A stretch of 5,343 bases of DNA from Paracoccaceae bacterium (GTDB lineage Bacteria > Pseudomonadota > Alphaproteobacteria > Rhodobacterales > Rhodobacteraceae), in assembly GCA_015485375.1 (NCBI GenBank), contig WFTU01000322.1, forward strand, positions 1 through 5,343. Reading direction: 5' to 3'. Position numbers and translations under genes: made by a program. Below, one piece after another: positions 1-4,917 of the stretch. Below the pieces are notes generated by a model. The model did no database searches. It was not told the DNA's origin and saw only the letters and a program-made list of their open reading frames with translations. The stretch's first letter is position 1; every line of letters starts with the position of its first letter.

Positions 1-795
1 CAGCAACCGTTTGCCGTCGATATAGACAAAAGACTGCGGCCCCTCGCCAACCTTGCCGCCAAAGAACCGTTCCGACGCGGTCGGGCGATAGCTGGAGGAT
101 AACAGCTCGTCCAGCGTGATCTGGCGCCAGTCGGTGTCCGAGGCCAGCATGATATTGCCGGTGGAATCATACAGCACAACTTCGGTGCCGCTGCGCCGCC
201 AGATTTGTTCCTGCCGTTGCAGATCGACCTCGACCACGATCACCCCGATGGTCGAATTGCCATCCTCGATTTTGCGGGCATAATAGAAACCGCCGACGGT
301 GCCGTCCCCCTGAATGGCCTGAAACACCGTGTCGGTCTCGCGCAGCGCGCGCACGAAATACTCCGGTTTTTCCGACATGCCGCCGATGATGCGCCGGTCA
401 CTGCCAGCAACCACCCGCCCGTCAATATCCAGAAGTGCGATCGAGGCAGCGGCCAGATCGTCCTTCAATGCGATCAGGCGCGGTGTGACGTTGGAATAGT
501 CATTGGTTTGCAGTGCGGCAATCAGGCTGTTGTCTCGGGACAGCAACAACGGCACATAGGCCGCGCGCTGCAGCGCCGAGGAAATCGAAGCGGCATAAAG
601 CCCCGCCCGCTCGAGCGACTGCTTGCGCTGCGCTTCGGTAAAGCGATCGGTCAGAAAACTGTTGGAGAACCACAAAACCGCAAGGGTCACGGCAAGCCCG
701 ACCCAGACCACGATCTGGCCCGGGCGGATCCTCTGGTTTTCCGGTGTGCGTGGCCAGAATGACTTCATCGCGCCAAGATAGGGGCTCTGTAACAT
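1..795 (-). CDS. dctB: DctB-like C4-dicarboxylate sensor histidine kinase, N-terminal part (cut by the left edge)
   Basis: The minus strand is open from about 795 to base 1 with no stop, giving about 265 residues of a longer protein. A short cytoplasmic N-terminus is followed by one hydrophobic helix (about residues 28-47, IVVWVGLAVTLAVLWF) and then a long extracytoplasmic region. That region resembles the double PDC/Cache sensor of DctB: PLLLSRD near 83-89, YFVRAL near 146, GFYYARKI near 169, GVIVVEVDL near 184 and IMLASDTDW near 215. DctB kinases sense C4-dicarboxylates in the periplasm and phosphorylate the sigma54 activator DctD, which controls dicarboxylate uptake. The second membrane helix, histidine box and ATPase domain would lie beyond the left edge, so kinase activity is inferred. 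The start is uncertain. ATG at 795 has a weak GAG four bases upstream, ATG at 768 has no Shine-Dalgarno sequence, and ATG at 849 is also in frame. The ligand is not proven; another Cache kinase is possible. Confidence 0.72.
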   Translation of the reverse strand, partial: MLQSPYLGAMKSFWPRTPENQRIRPGQIVVWVGLAVTLAVLWFSNSFLTDRFTEAQRKQSLERAGLYAASISSALQRAAYVPLLLSRDNSLIAALQTNDYSNVTPRLIALKDDLAAASIALLDIDGRVVAGSDRRIIGGMSEKPEYFVRALRETDTVFQAIQGDGTVGGFYYARKIEDGNSTIGVIVVEVDLQRQEQIWRRSGTEVVLYDSTGNIMLASDTDWRQITLDELLSSSYRPTASERFFGGKVGEGPQSFVYIDGKRLL

Positions 796-824
796 TTGCT
801 CAAGGTTCGTTGATGGGGTTTTGA

Positions 825-854
825 TTGGCCATAGGCGGAATTCCGTCATAGATT
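825..854 (+). promoter_or_regulatory. Weak candidate promoter for msrP containing a perfect palindrome
   Basis: The 86-base gap between the divergent dctB-like gene and msrP contains TTGGCC (825-830), an 18-base spacer and TAGATT (849-854), each matching four of six consensus positions. This would give an mRNA leader of roughly 20 bases. A 10-bp perfect palindrome, CGGAATTCCG (836-845), lies in the spacer, where a repressor could block polymerase. Both elements are weak on their own: the hexamers are degenerate and a 10-bp palindrome can arise by chance. No promoter stood out for the opposite gene. Confidence 0.2.
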
Positions 855-881
855 GCCGACAACTCAACAAAGGGGAACAAA

Positions 882-1844
882 ATGATTTATCACCGCCGTC
901 CTTCGTGGATTATGAAGGAAAACACCGTTACCGACGAAGCCGTATTTCTGAACCGTCGCCAGATTATGGCCGGGATGGGGGCAGGGGCCGGACTGGCGCT
1001 GCTCGGCACCGGCGCCGGCGCGGCCATGACACCGGAATCCCCGTTCTCGCCCCGTCCCGGGCTGAATGGTGCTTTTGCCAATGCAGGGCGGGCCGTGACT
1101 GCGGAATCCATTACCAGCAAATACAACAACTTCTATGAATTCGGCTCCAGCAAGCGGATTTCCAAAGAGGCGCAGAAGCTGAACACCGACGACTGGGTGA
1201 TCGAGGTGGGCGGCATGGTTAACAAACCCTTCCGGATCGGCATCGAGGATCTGCTGAAGAAAACCGGCACCGAAGAACGCATCTACCGCCACCGCTGCGT
1301 CGAGGCCTGGTCAATGGTCGTGCCATGGATCGGTTTCCCCATGCGCAAGCTGGTCGATCTGGCACAACCGACCTCGGGCGCAAAATACATCGTGTTCGAG
1401 ACATTCATGGACACCAAGGTCGCCAAGGAACAGAAGGCAAGCTGGTATCCCTGGCCCTATCGCGAAGGCTATACGCTCGCCGAGGCACAAAACGACCTCG
1501 CCTTCATGGTGGTCGGCGCCTACGGCAAGGTGCTGCACAAACAGTTCGGCGCACCATTGCGGGTGCATATGCCGTGGAAATACGGTTTCAAGTCGATCAA
1601 ATCGATCGTGAAGGTCAGCTTTACCAACAAGCGCCCGAAGGGCTTCTGGGAAAGTTTGCAGAACAAGGAATACGGTTTCTGGGCCAACGTGAATCCCGAA
1701 TACGACCATCCACGCTGGTCGCAGGCCACCGAAAAGCCGCTCGATTCAGATGAACGGGTTCCGACGCTGCTCTATAACGGCTATGCCGAGCAGGTTGCGG
1801 GGCTATATGCCGGTAACGATCAGGGCCGTATCAACTGGTTCTAG
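882..1844 (+). CDS. msrP: Protein-methionine-sulfoxide reductase catalytic subunit MsrP (YedY family)
   Basis: This 320-residue protein matches the MsrP/YedY molybdoenzyme along its length. MsrP reduces methionine sulfoxide in periplasmic proteins using a molybdopterin cofactor and receives electrons from the haem membrane protein MsrQ. Residues 1-48 look like a Tat signal: twin arginines at 25-26 (NRRQIM), a Gly/Ala-rich hydrophobic stretch, and likely cleavage in the GAGAA region near 45-48. Family hallmarks follow: NNFYEFG at 82-88, then RCVEAWSMVVPWIGFP starting at 138 with the molybdenum-ligating Cys at 139. Further on are the conserved PWKYGFKSIKSIV and NPEYDHPRWSQATE, and near the C-terminus LLYNGYAEQVAGLY. 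The ATG at 882 follows AGGGGA by a few bases; the Met at residue 11 has no such signal. Length is normal. No msrQ lies downstream, where it often sits; the next gene is convergent and overlaps by 4 bp, so this is a single-gene transcript within the window. Confidence 0.95.
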   Translation: MIYHRRPSWIMKENTVTDEAVFLNRRQIMAGMGAGAGLALLGTGAGAAMTPESPFSPRPGLNGAFANAGRAVTAESITSKYNNFYEFGSSKRISKEAQKLNTDDWVIEVGGMVNKPFRIGIEDLLKKTGTEERIYRHRCVEAWSMVVPWIGFPMRKLVDLAQPTSGAKYIVFETFMDTKVAKEQKASWYPWPYREGYTLAEAQNDLAFMVVGAYGKVLHKQFGAPLRVHMPWKYGFKSIKSIVKVSFTNKRPKGFWESLQNKEYGFWANVNPEYDHPRWSQATEKPLDSDERVPTLLYNGYAEQVAGLYAGNDQGRINWF

Positions 1845-2374
1845 GGCGTCAGCACCATATTGCTCCCGCTGATCGAAATATTCGAGAAGCGGGAGAGATA
1901 GCTCATCCCGAGCAACGATGTCGGCATGCTGGATTTCAGTACAACGGTTTCCACATCTTTTTCCGTGCGCCCGTAAAGCTGGATCGAATCCACCGTCAGC
2001 ATCGCCGCCGCGATTTTCCCGTTCGAGGATTCCGCAACCAGATTGAAATCGAGTGCATCGGTATCGATCCCGAGACGCCGGGCCTCGGCCTCGGTGATAG
2101 TCACAAAGTTGGAACCGGTATCGACAATAAACTGGCTGACAACGCCGTTAACCCTTAACTCGACGTGGTAATAGCCGTCCTCGCCACGCGGAATGACGAT
2201 CGTATTGTCCTGTGGCGTGAAGCCGGTGATCGTATTGAAAGACGGGGCATTCGTGCCGTCGGGATCAATAAATGTATTGCGTCCCTGCAGTTCCAGCGCA
2301 AGTGACGGGCCGGCAAGAATAACGCTGCCGAGTGCCAGCATTCGCAAGATTAAAGATGTTTTCCCCACCACCAA
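1841..2374 (-). CDS. Retropepsin-like (clan AA) periplasmic aspartic protease, TIGR02281-like
   Basis: This 177-residue protein has a basic N-terminus, a hydrophobic stretch (about residues 8-26) that reads as a signal peptide or membrane anchor, a linker, and one retropepsin-type domain from about 58. The catalytic motif is FIVDTGSNFVTI with Asp85-Thr-Gly. IPRGEDGYYHVELRVNG precedes it and LLGMSYLSRF (about 154-163) follows, the usual second landmark of the bacterial single-domain family. Such enzymes act as dimers, each subunit supplying one aspartate. Substrates are unknown. Most relatives I recall have DTGA, so Ser88 is a small departure. The start is not an ATG: a TGA stop sits directly upstream of TTG (2374), with GTG at 2371 and 2368 also possible. 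GGGA lies a few bases before them. The Met at residue 12 would remove the basic n-region of the signal. The stop TAG overlaps msrP's stop tail to tail. A promoter candidate lies upstream at 2405-2433, so it need not depend on purQ. Confidence 0.85.
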   Translation of the reverse strand: MVVGKTSLILRMLALGSVILAGPSLALELQGRNTFIDPDGTNAPSFNTITGFTPQDNTIVIPRGEDGYYHVELRVNGVVSQFIVDTGSNFVTITEAEARRLGIDTDALDFNLVAESSNGKIAAAMLTVDSIQLYGRTEKDVETVVLKSSMPTSLLGMSYLSRFSNISISGSNMVLTP

Positions 2375-2404
2375 TCATTCCCGCCCATGTGAATGTCACC
2401 GGCG

Positions 2405-2433
2405 AAGATAGCGAAAAATCAGCGGGTTGGCAA
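2405..2433 (-). promoter_or_regulatory. Candidate sigma70-type promoter for the aspartic protease gene
   Basis: Read on the minus strand, TTGCCA (2428-2433, five of six consensus positions) is followed by a 17-base spacer and TATCTT (2405-2410, four of six). Transcription would begin near 2398, leaving a leader of about 24 bases before the TTG at 2374. It lies in the 66-base gap after the purQ stop, which suggests that the protease is transcribed separately from the purine genes. Support is from consensus and spacing only. Confidence 0.45.
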
Positions 2434-2440
2434 ATTCGTG

Positions 2441-3112
2441 TCAGGCGTTAACGAAGGCATTGGCCAGCGAGTTAAACAGTTTGGAGCCGTCCTCGCCCCC
2501 CAGCGCCGGATCATTCAGGCGTTCCGGATGCGGCATCATGCCCAGCACACGGCGGTTTTGCGACAGGATACCGGCAATATCGGCCGTCGAGCCGTTGGGA
2601 TTGTCCACATAGGTAAAGGCAATCCGGTCCTCGCCACGCAGTTTCGCCAGCAATTCGTCATCGGCCACATAGTTGCCATCGTGATGCGCCACCGGAATGG
2701 TCGTCACCTCGCCCTTGGTATAGGCATTGGTAAACGGGCTGTCAGTGGTTTCGGTCCGCACCTCGACATCCTTGCAGACGAACTTCAGCCCCGCGTTGCG
2801 CATCAGCGCACCGGGCAGCAACCCTGCCTCGATCAGCACCTGAAAACCGTTGCAGACGCCCAGCACATGCCCGCCGCGGTTGGCGAAATCGACAATGGAA
2901 CGCATGATCGGCGAGCGCGCGGCAATGGCGCCGCAGCGCAGATAGTCGCCAAAGGAAAAACCGCCGGGAATGGCCACCACGTCCAGCCCCTCGGGCAGGG
3001 ACGCATCCTTGTGCCAGACCATCGTGGCCGGATCGCCACTGGCGCGCTCCAGCGCCACGGCCATGTCGCGGTCGCAGTTGGAACCCGGAAAAACGATAAC
3101 GGCAGATTTCAT
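2441..3112 (-). CDS. purQ: Phosphoribosylformylglycinamidine synthase, glutaminase subunit PurQ
   Basis: PurQ hydrolyses glutamine and passes ammonia to PurL, which converts FGAR to FGAM in step 4 of cytoplasmic purine synthesis. This 223-residue protein is of normal length and is a class I glutamine amidotransferase throughout. VIVFPGSNCDRD lies at the N-terminus, the oxyanion region is PGGFSFGDYLRCGA (49-62), the nucleophile is Cys87 in VLGVCNGFQ, and His195 and Glu197 are in MMPHPER. All three catalytic residues are present. The ATG at 3112 is preceded by AGGAG six bases away. It follows purS by 9 bases, so the two are almost certainly co-transcribed and made in matched amounts for the PurLQS complex. 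PurL is not in the window. No clear intrinsic terminator follows; the protease gene begins 66 bases downstream on the same strand, so read-through is possible. Confidence 0.97.
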   Translation of the reverse strand: MKSAVIVFPGSNCDRDMAVALERASGDPATMVWHKDASLPEGLDVVAIPGGFSFGDYLRCGAIAARSPIMRSIVDFANRGGHVLGVCNGFQVLIEAGLLPGALMRNAGLKFVCKDVEVRTETTDSPFTNAYTKGEVTTIPVAHHDGNYVADDELLAKLRGEDRIAFTYVDNPNGSTADIAGILSQNRRVLGMMPHPERLNDPALGGEDGSKLFNSLANAFVNA

Positions 3113-3121
3113 GTCAGGCTC

Positions 3122-3361
3122 CTAACCCAGCTCGATCTCGTAATTCTCGATCACGGTGTTCGACAGCAGCTTTTCGCACATCTCTTTAACTTCGGCTTCG
3201 GCCTTGGCCGGATCGGTCTCGGCCAGATCCAGCTCGATCACCTTGCCCTGACGCACACCGTTCACCCCCTCGAACCCCAGCGAGCCGAGCGCATGGCGCA
3301 CGGCCTCCCCCTGCGGGTCGAGGACTCCGTTTTTCAACGTCACAAAAACACGCACTTTCAT
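3122..3361 (-). CDS. purS: Phosphoribosylformylglycinamidine synthase subunit PurS
   Basis: PurS is a small protein that bridges PurQ and the small type of PurL in the three-part FGAM synthase and is needed for ammonia transfer. The 79-residue product has the family pattern: MKVRVFVTLKNGVLDPQGEAV at the N-terminus, the turn LGFEGVNGVRQGK (28-40), then VIELDL and an acidic, helical C-terminal half ending in NYEIELG. Length is typical (about 80). The ATG at 3361 has AAGGAG six bases upstream. The same frame stays open further upstream across purC, but that extension has no family resemblance. It starts 11 bases after the purC stop and ends 9 bases before purQ, so it is the middle gene of a purC-purS-purQ operon. 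Its presence implies a short PurL elsewhere rather than the fused large PurL of Escherichia coli. Confidence 0.96.
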   Translation of the reverse strand: MKVRVFVTLKNGVLDPQGEAVRHALGSLGFEGVNGVRQGKVIELDLAETDPAKAEAEVKEMCEKLLSNTVIENYEIELG

Positions 3362-3372
3362 CAGGTGCTCCT

Positions 3373-4134
3373 TTATTGAACCAGCTTCGGTCCGGTGCCG
3401 GACACGGATTTTTTCGGCATAACGCCCAGACGGGTCGCCACTTCGGTATAGGCATCGGCCAGATCGCCGATATCGTGGCGGAATACATCCTTGTCGAGCT
3501 TCTGCCCGGTTTCGATGTCCCACAGACGGCAGCTGTCGGGGCTGATCTCGTCGGCCACGATCAGGCGCTGGTAGTCGCCCTCGAACACGCGCCCGATCTC
3601 GATCTTGAAGTCGATCAGCTTGATACCGACCGCCATCATCATGCCGGACATGAAGTCGTTGACGCGCAGCGCCAGCGCCACCATGTCGTCCAGATCCTGA
3701 TGGCTCGCCCACTGGAACGCCAGAATATGCTCGTCGGTTACCAGCGGATCGCCCAGCGAATCGTCCTTGTAGTAGAACTCTACAATCGGGCGGGGCAGGG
3801 GTGTGCCCTCTTCGATCCCCAGACGCTTGGACATGGAGCCTGCGGCGATGTTGCGCACGACAACTTCGAGCGGAATGATCTCCACGGCGCGCACCAGCTG
3901 CTCGCGCATGTTCAGGCGCTTGATGAAATGCGTCGGCACGCCGATCGCATTGAGGCCGGTCATGAAATGCTCGGACAGGCGGTTGTTCAGCACACCCTTG
4001 CCCTCGATCGTCGCTTTTTTCTCGGCATTGAAAGCGGTGGCGTCGTCCTTGAAATACTGCACAATCGTGCCCGGTTCCGGCCCTTCATACAGGATTTTGG
4101 CTTTGCCTTCGTAAATCATTCTGCGACGGGCCAT
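3373..4134 (-). CDS. purC: Phosphoribosylaminoimidazole-succinocarboxamide (SAICAR) synthase PurC
   Basis: PurC joins aspartate to CAIR with ATP to make SAICAR, in the cytoplasmic purine pathway. The 253-residue protein is of usual length and carries the family landmarks in order: IYEGKAKILYEG (7-18) near the ATP site, KDDATAFNAEKK (29-40), KGVLNNRLSEH (46-56), the signature PLEVVVRNIAAGSMSKRLG (88-106), then KLIDFKIEIGR (172-182) and ADEISPDSCRLWD (194-206). The ATG at 4134 is preceded by GGAGG at about five bases; the Met at residue 6 lacks such a signal. It is the first gene of the purC-purS-purQ operon on the minus strand. A promoter candidate lies at 4195-4223, within the region shared with the divergent ATPase inhibitor gene. 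The product of this enzyme is the substrate of PurB, encoded at the right edge of the window. Confidence 0.98.
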   Translation of the reverse strand: MARRRMIYEGKAKILYEGPEPGTIVQYFKDDATAFNAEKKATIEGKGVLNNRLSEHFMTGLNAIGVPTHFIKRLNMREQLVRAVEIIPLEVVVRNIAAGSMSKRLGIEEGTPLPRPIVEFYYKDDSLGDPLVTDEHILAFQWASHQDLDDMVALALRVNDFMSGMMMAVGIKLIDFKIEIGRVFEGDYQRLIVADEISPDSCRLWDIETGQKLDKDVFRHDIGDLADAYTEVATRLGVMPKKSVSGTGPKLVQ

Positions 4135-4194
4135 GAGTGCCTCCGTTTAGCGCGCGGGCAGGGATATGCGCTTCCCCGCCACCGGTTTGGGGGT

Positions 4195-4223
4195 TCTATA
4201 GGCCCTTGCGCGAAAAGGAGCAA
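4195..4223 (-). promoter_or_regulatory. Candidate promoter for the purC-purS-purQ operon
   Basis: On the minus strand, TTGCTC (4218-4223, three of six positions) is followed by a 17-base spacer and TATAGA (4195-4200, starting with TATA). Transcription would begin near 4188, giving a leader of roughly 50 bases before the purC ATG. A small inverted repeat, CCTTGC (4204-4209) and GCAAGG (4220-4225), brackets most of the spacer and could be an operator or chance. I see no PurR-type box or riboswitch fold. Confidence 0.35.
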
Positions 4224-4242
4224 GGATTCGCGCCCCGAACCC

Positions 4243-4272
4243 TTGTATGACCCCTATGGGAGTTGCTATCTA
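4243..4272 (+). promoter_or_regulatory. Weak candidate extended -10 promoter for the zeta inhibitor gene
   Basis: TTGTAT (4243-4248), an 18-base spacer and TATCTA (4267-4272) preceded by TG one base upstream form an extended -10-like arrangement. This would leave a leader of about 24 bases. The hexamers match only about half of the consensus, so position relative to the gene is the main support. Confidence 0.22.
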
Positions 4273-4302
4273 CAAGGTAACGGAAAACAACGGAGAGCCA
4301 TG

Positions 4303-4611
4303 ATGAGCACCTTTGATGATCGCGAAAACGCCTACGAGAACAAATTCGCCTATGACGAAGAAACCAAGTTCAAAATCGCGGCGCGCGCCAACAAGCTGCT
4401 CGGCCTCTGGGCTGCCGACCTTCTGGGCAAGGATGATGCCGACGCCTATGCGCTCGAGGTCATCAAGGCCGATTTCGAGGAAGCCGGTCACGAAGATGTC
4501 GTGCGCAAGGTCGCAGGCGATCTGGACGGCAAGGCAACAGCCGACGAAATCCGCGCCAAACTGGCCGAGCTGACCACTGTCGCGGCCGAGCAGATTACCT
4601 CCGGCAGCTAA
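4303..4611 (+). CDS. F1Fo-ATPase inhibitor zeta subunit (DUF1476 family)
   Basis: The 102-residue product matches the alphaproteobacterial DUF1476 family. Its Paracoccus denitrificans member (zeta) binds F1 through its N-terminus and blocks ATP hydrolysis while allowing synthesis. The N-terminus STFDDRENAYENKFAYDEE (2-20) is the conserved inhibitory segment, followed by FKIAARANKLLGLWAADLLG (23-42), ADFEEAGHEDVVRKVAGDL (about 56-74) and a helical tail. It is soluble, charged and predicted to be all helical, with normal length (about 100-107). Two ATGs lie in tandem (4300 and 4303). GGAG at 4292-4295 is seven bases from the second and four from the first, so I chose the second; the difference is one Met. 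It is divergent from purC and followed by a strong terminator, so it is transcribed alone. In some alphaproteobacteria the zeta protein is only a weak inhibitor, so in vivo strength is unknown. Confidence 0.93.
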   Translation: MSTFDDRENAYENKFAYDEETKFKIAARANKLLGLWAADLLGKDDADAYALEVIKADFEEAGHEDVVRKVAGDLDGKATADEIRAKLAELTTVAAEQITSGS

Positions 4612-4632
4612 ACGCTGCGGACAAAGTTCCGG

Positions 4633-4660
4633 ACCGGCCTTGCTAAAGGCCGGTTTTTTT
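4633..4660 (+). terminator. Intrinsic terminator after the zeta inhibitor gene
   Basis: A perfect 9-bp stem, ACCGGCCTT (4633-4641) pairing with AAGGCCGGT (4646-4654), closes a 4-base loop (GCTA) and runs into seven Ts ending at 4660. It begins 21 bases after the stop codon. The reverse strand has no T-tract beyond the hairpin, so it should stop only plus-strand transcription and would not efficiently stop read-through from purB. Confidence 0.93.
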
Positions 4661-4668
4661 GTGTGGAA

Positions 4669-4682
4669 TTGAGGCAGATCAA
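4669..4682 (+). promoter_or_regulatory. FNR/CRP-family binding site upstream of the small membrane protein gene
   Basis: TTGAG-GCAG-ATCAA matches the FNR consensus TTGAT-N4-ATCAA at nine of ten half-site positions. A -10-like hexamer, TACATT (4704-4709, four of six), follows so that transcription would start near 4716-4717. The site is then centred about 41 bases upstream, the standard class II activator position. A strong Shine-Dalgarno sequence (AAGGAG, 4720-4725) comes right after. The match and the spacing are seen directly; oxygen or nitrogen-oxide control by FnrL or a Dnr-like protein is inferred. Confidence 0.5.
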
Positions 4683-4731
4683 GGAATTCGCGTTTCGAAA
4701 CCGTACATTCCGCGAAAAGAAGGAGATACCT

Positions 4732-4917
4732 ATGTTCAAACTCGGAATGCTGATTTACGCAATGGCCGGAGTAAGCCTTGCCGGCATCTTGATTATCGTC
4801 GCGCTGGTAACCGGTTTCGACACGGCCAGATATATCATGATGGCTGCGGCCGTCGGGGGCGCGCTTGGCGTCCCCGTGTCCTATTTTGTGTCAAAGGCGA
4901 TCCAGCAGAACGGGTAG
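4732..4917 (+). CDS. Small two-helix inner membrane protein of unknown function
   Basis: The 61-residue product has two hydrophobic helices, about residues 5-27 (Gly/Ala-containing, ending ILIIVALVTGF) and 34-53 (IMMAAAVGGALGVPVSYFV), joined by a short DTARY turn and ending in a polar KAIQQNG tail. It should be an integral membrane hairpin. The ATG at 4732 has an excellent AAGGAG six bases upstream; the same frame opens earlier at a TTG (4663), but that start has no comparable signal and would put a charged extension in front. I recall similar small membrane proteins in Rhodobacterales that carry the database name CTP synthetase. That name would be wrong here: the protein is far too short and has none of that enzyme's motifs. 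An FNR-like site lies upstream, and an intrinsic terminator separates it from the zeta gene. Its stop TAG directly abuts the purB stop on the other strand. Function is unknown. Confidence 0.85.
   Translation: MFKLGMLIYAMAGVSLAGILIIVALVTGFDTARYIMMAAAVGGALGVPVSYFVSKAIQQNG

Noticed and set aside
205..762. Plus-strand open frame of 185 codons opposite the DctB-like gene
   Set aside because: The minus-strand frame shows clear Cache-sensor features over the whole interval; the plus-strand frame shows none and has low-complexity antisense composition.
821..835. Possible FNR site TTGAT-N4-CATAG before msrP
   Set aside because: Only the left half-site fits; the right half has little of ATCAA, so the match is no better than chance.
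2446..2453. Palindrome CGTTAACG near the end of purQ as a terminator or operator
   Set aside because: It is only 8 bp, has no loop and no T-tract, and lies inside the purQ coding end, so it is better explained as coding sequence.
2393..3379. Plus-strand open frame of 328 codons opposite purQ and purS
   Set aside because: It is the mirror of two well-supported genes, has a His/Arg/Gln-rich composition typical of antisense frames in GC-rich DNA, and has no recognisable domain.
3122..3712. Extension of purS upstream to a 196-residue protein
   Set aside because: The extra residues overlap purC in another frame and resemble nothing, while the ATG at 3361 has an ideal AAGGAG and gives the normal 79-residue PurS.
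3376..4611. Long plus-strand open frame of 411 codons running across purC and into the zeta gene
   Set aside because: The first 300 codons are antisense to purC, a certain gene, and have no family resemblance. Only the last 102-103 codons, which have their own Shine-Dalgarno sequence, form a real protein.
4663..4731. Upstream start for the small membrane protein at a TTG
   Set aside because: It would add a charged segment before the first helix and lie over the FNR-like site and the AAGGAG that clearly serves the ATG at 4732.
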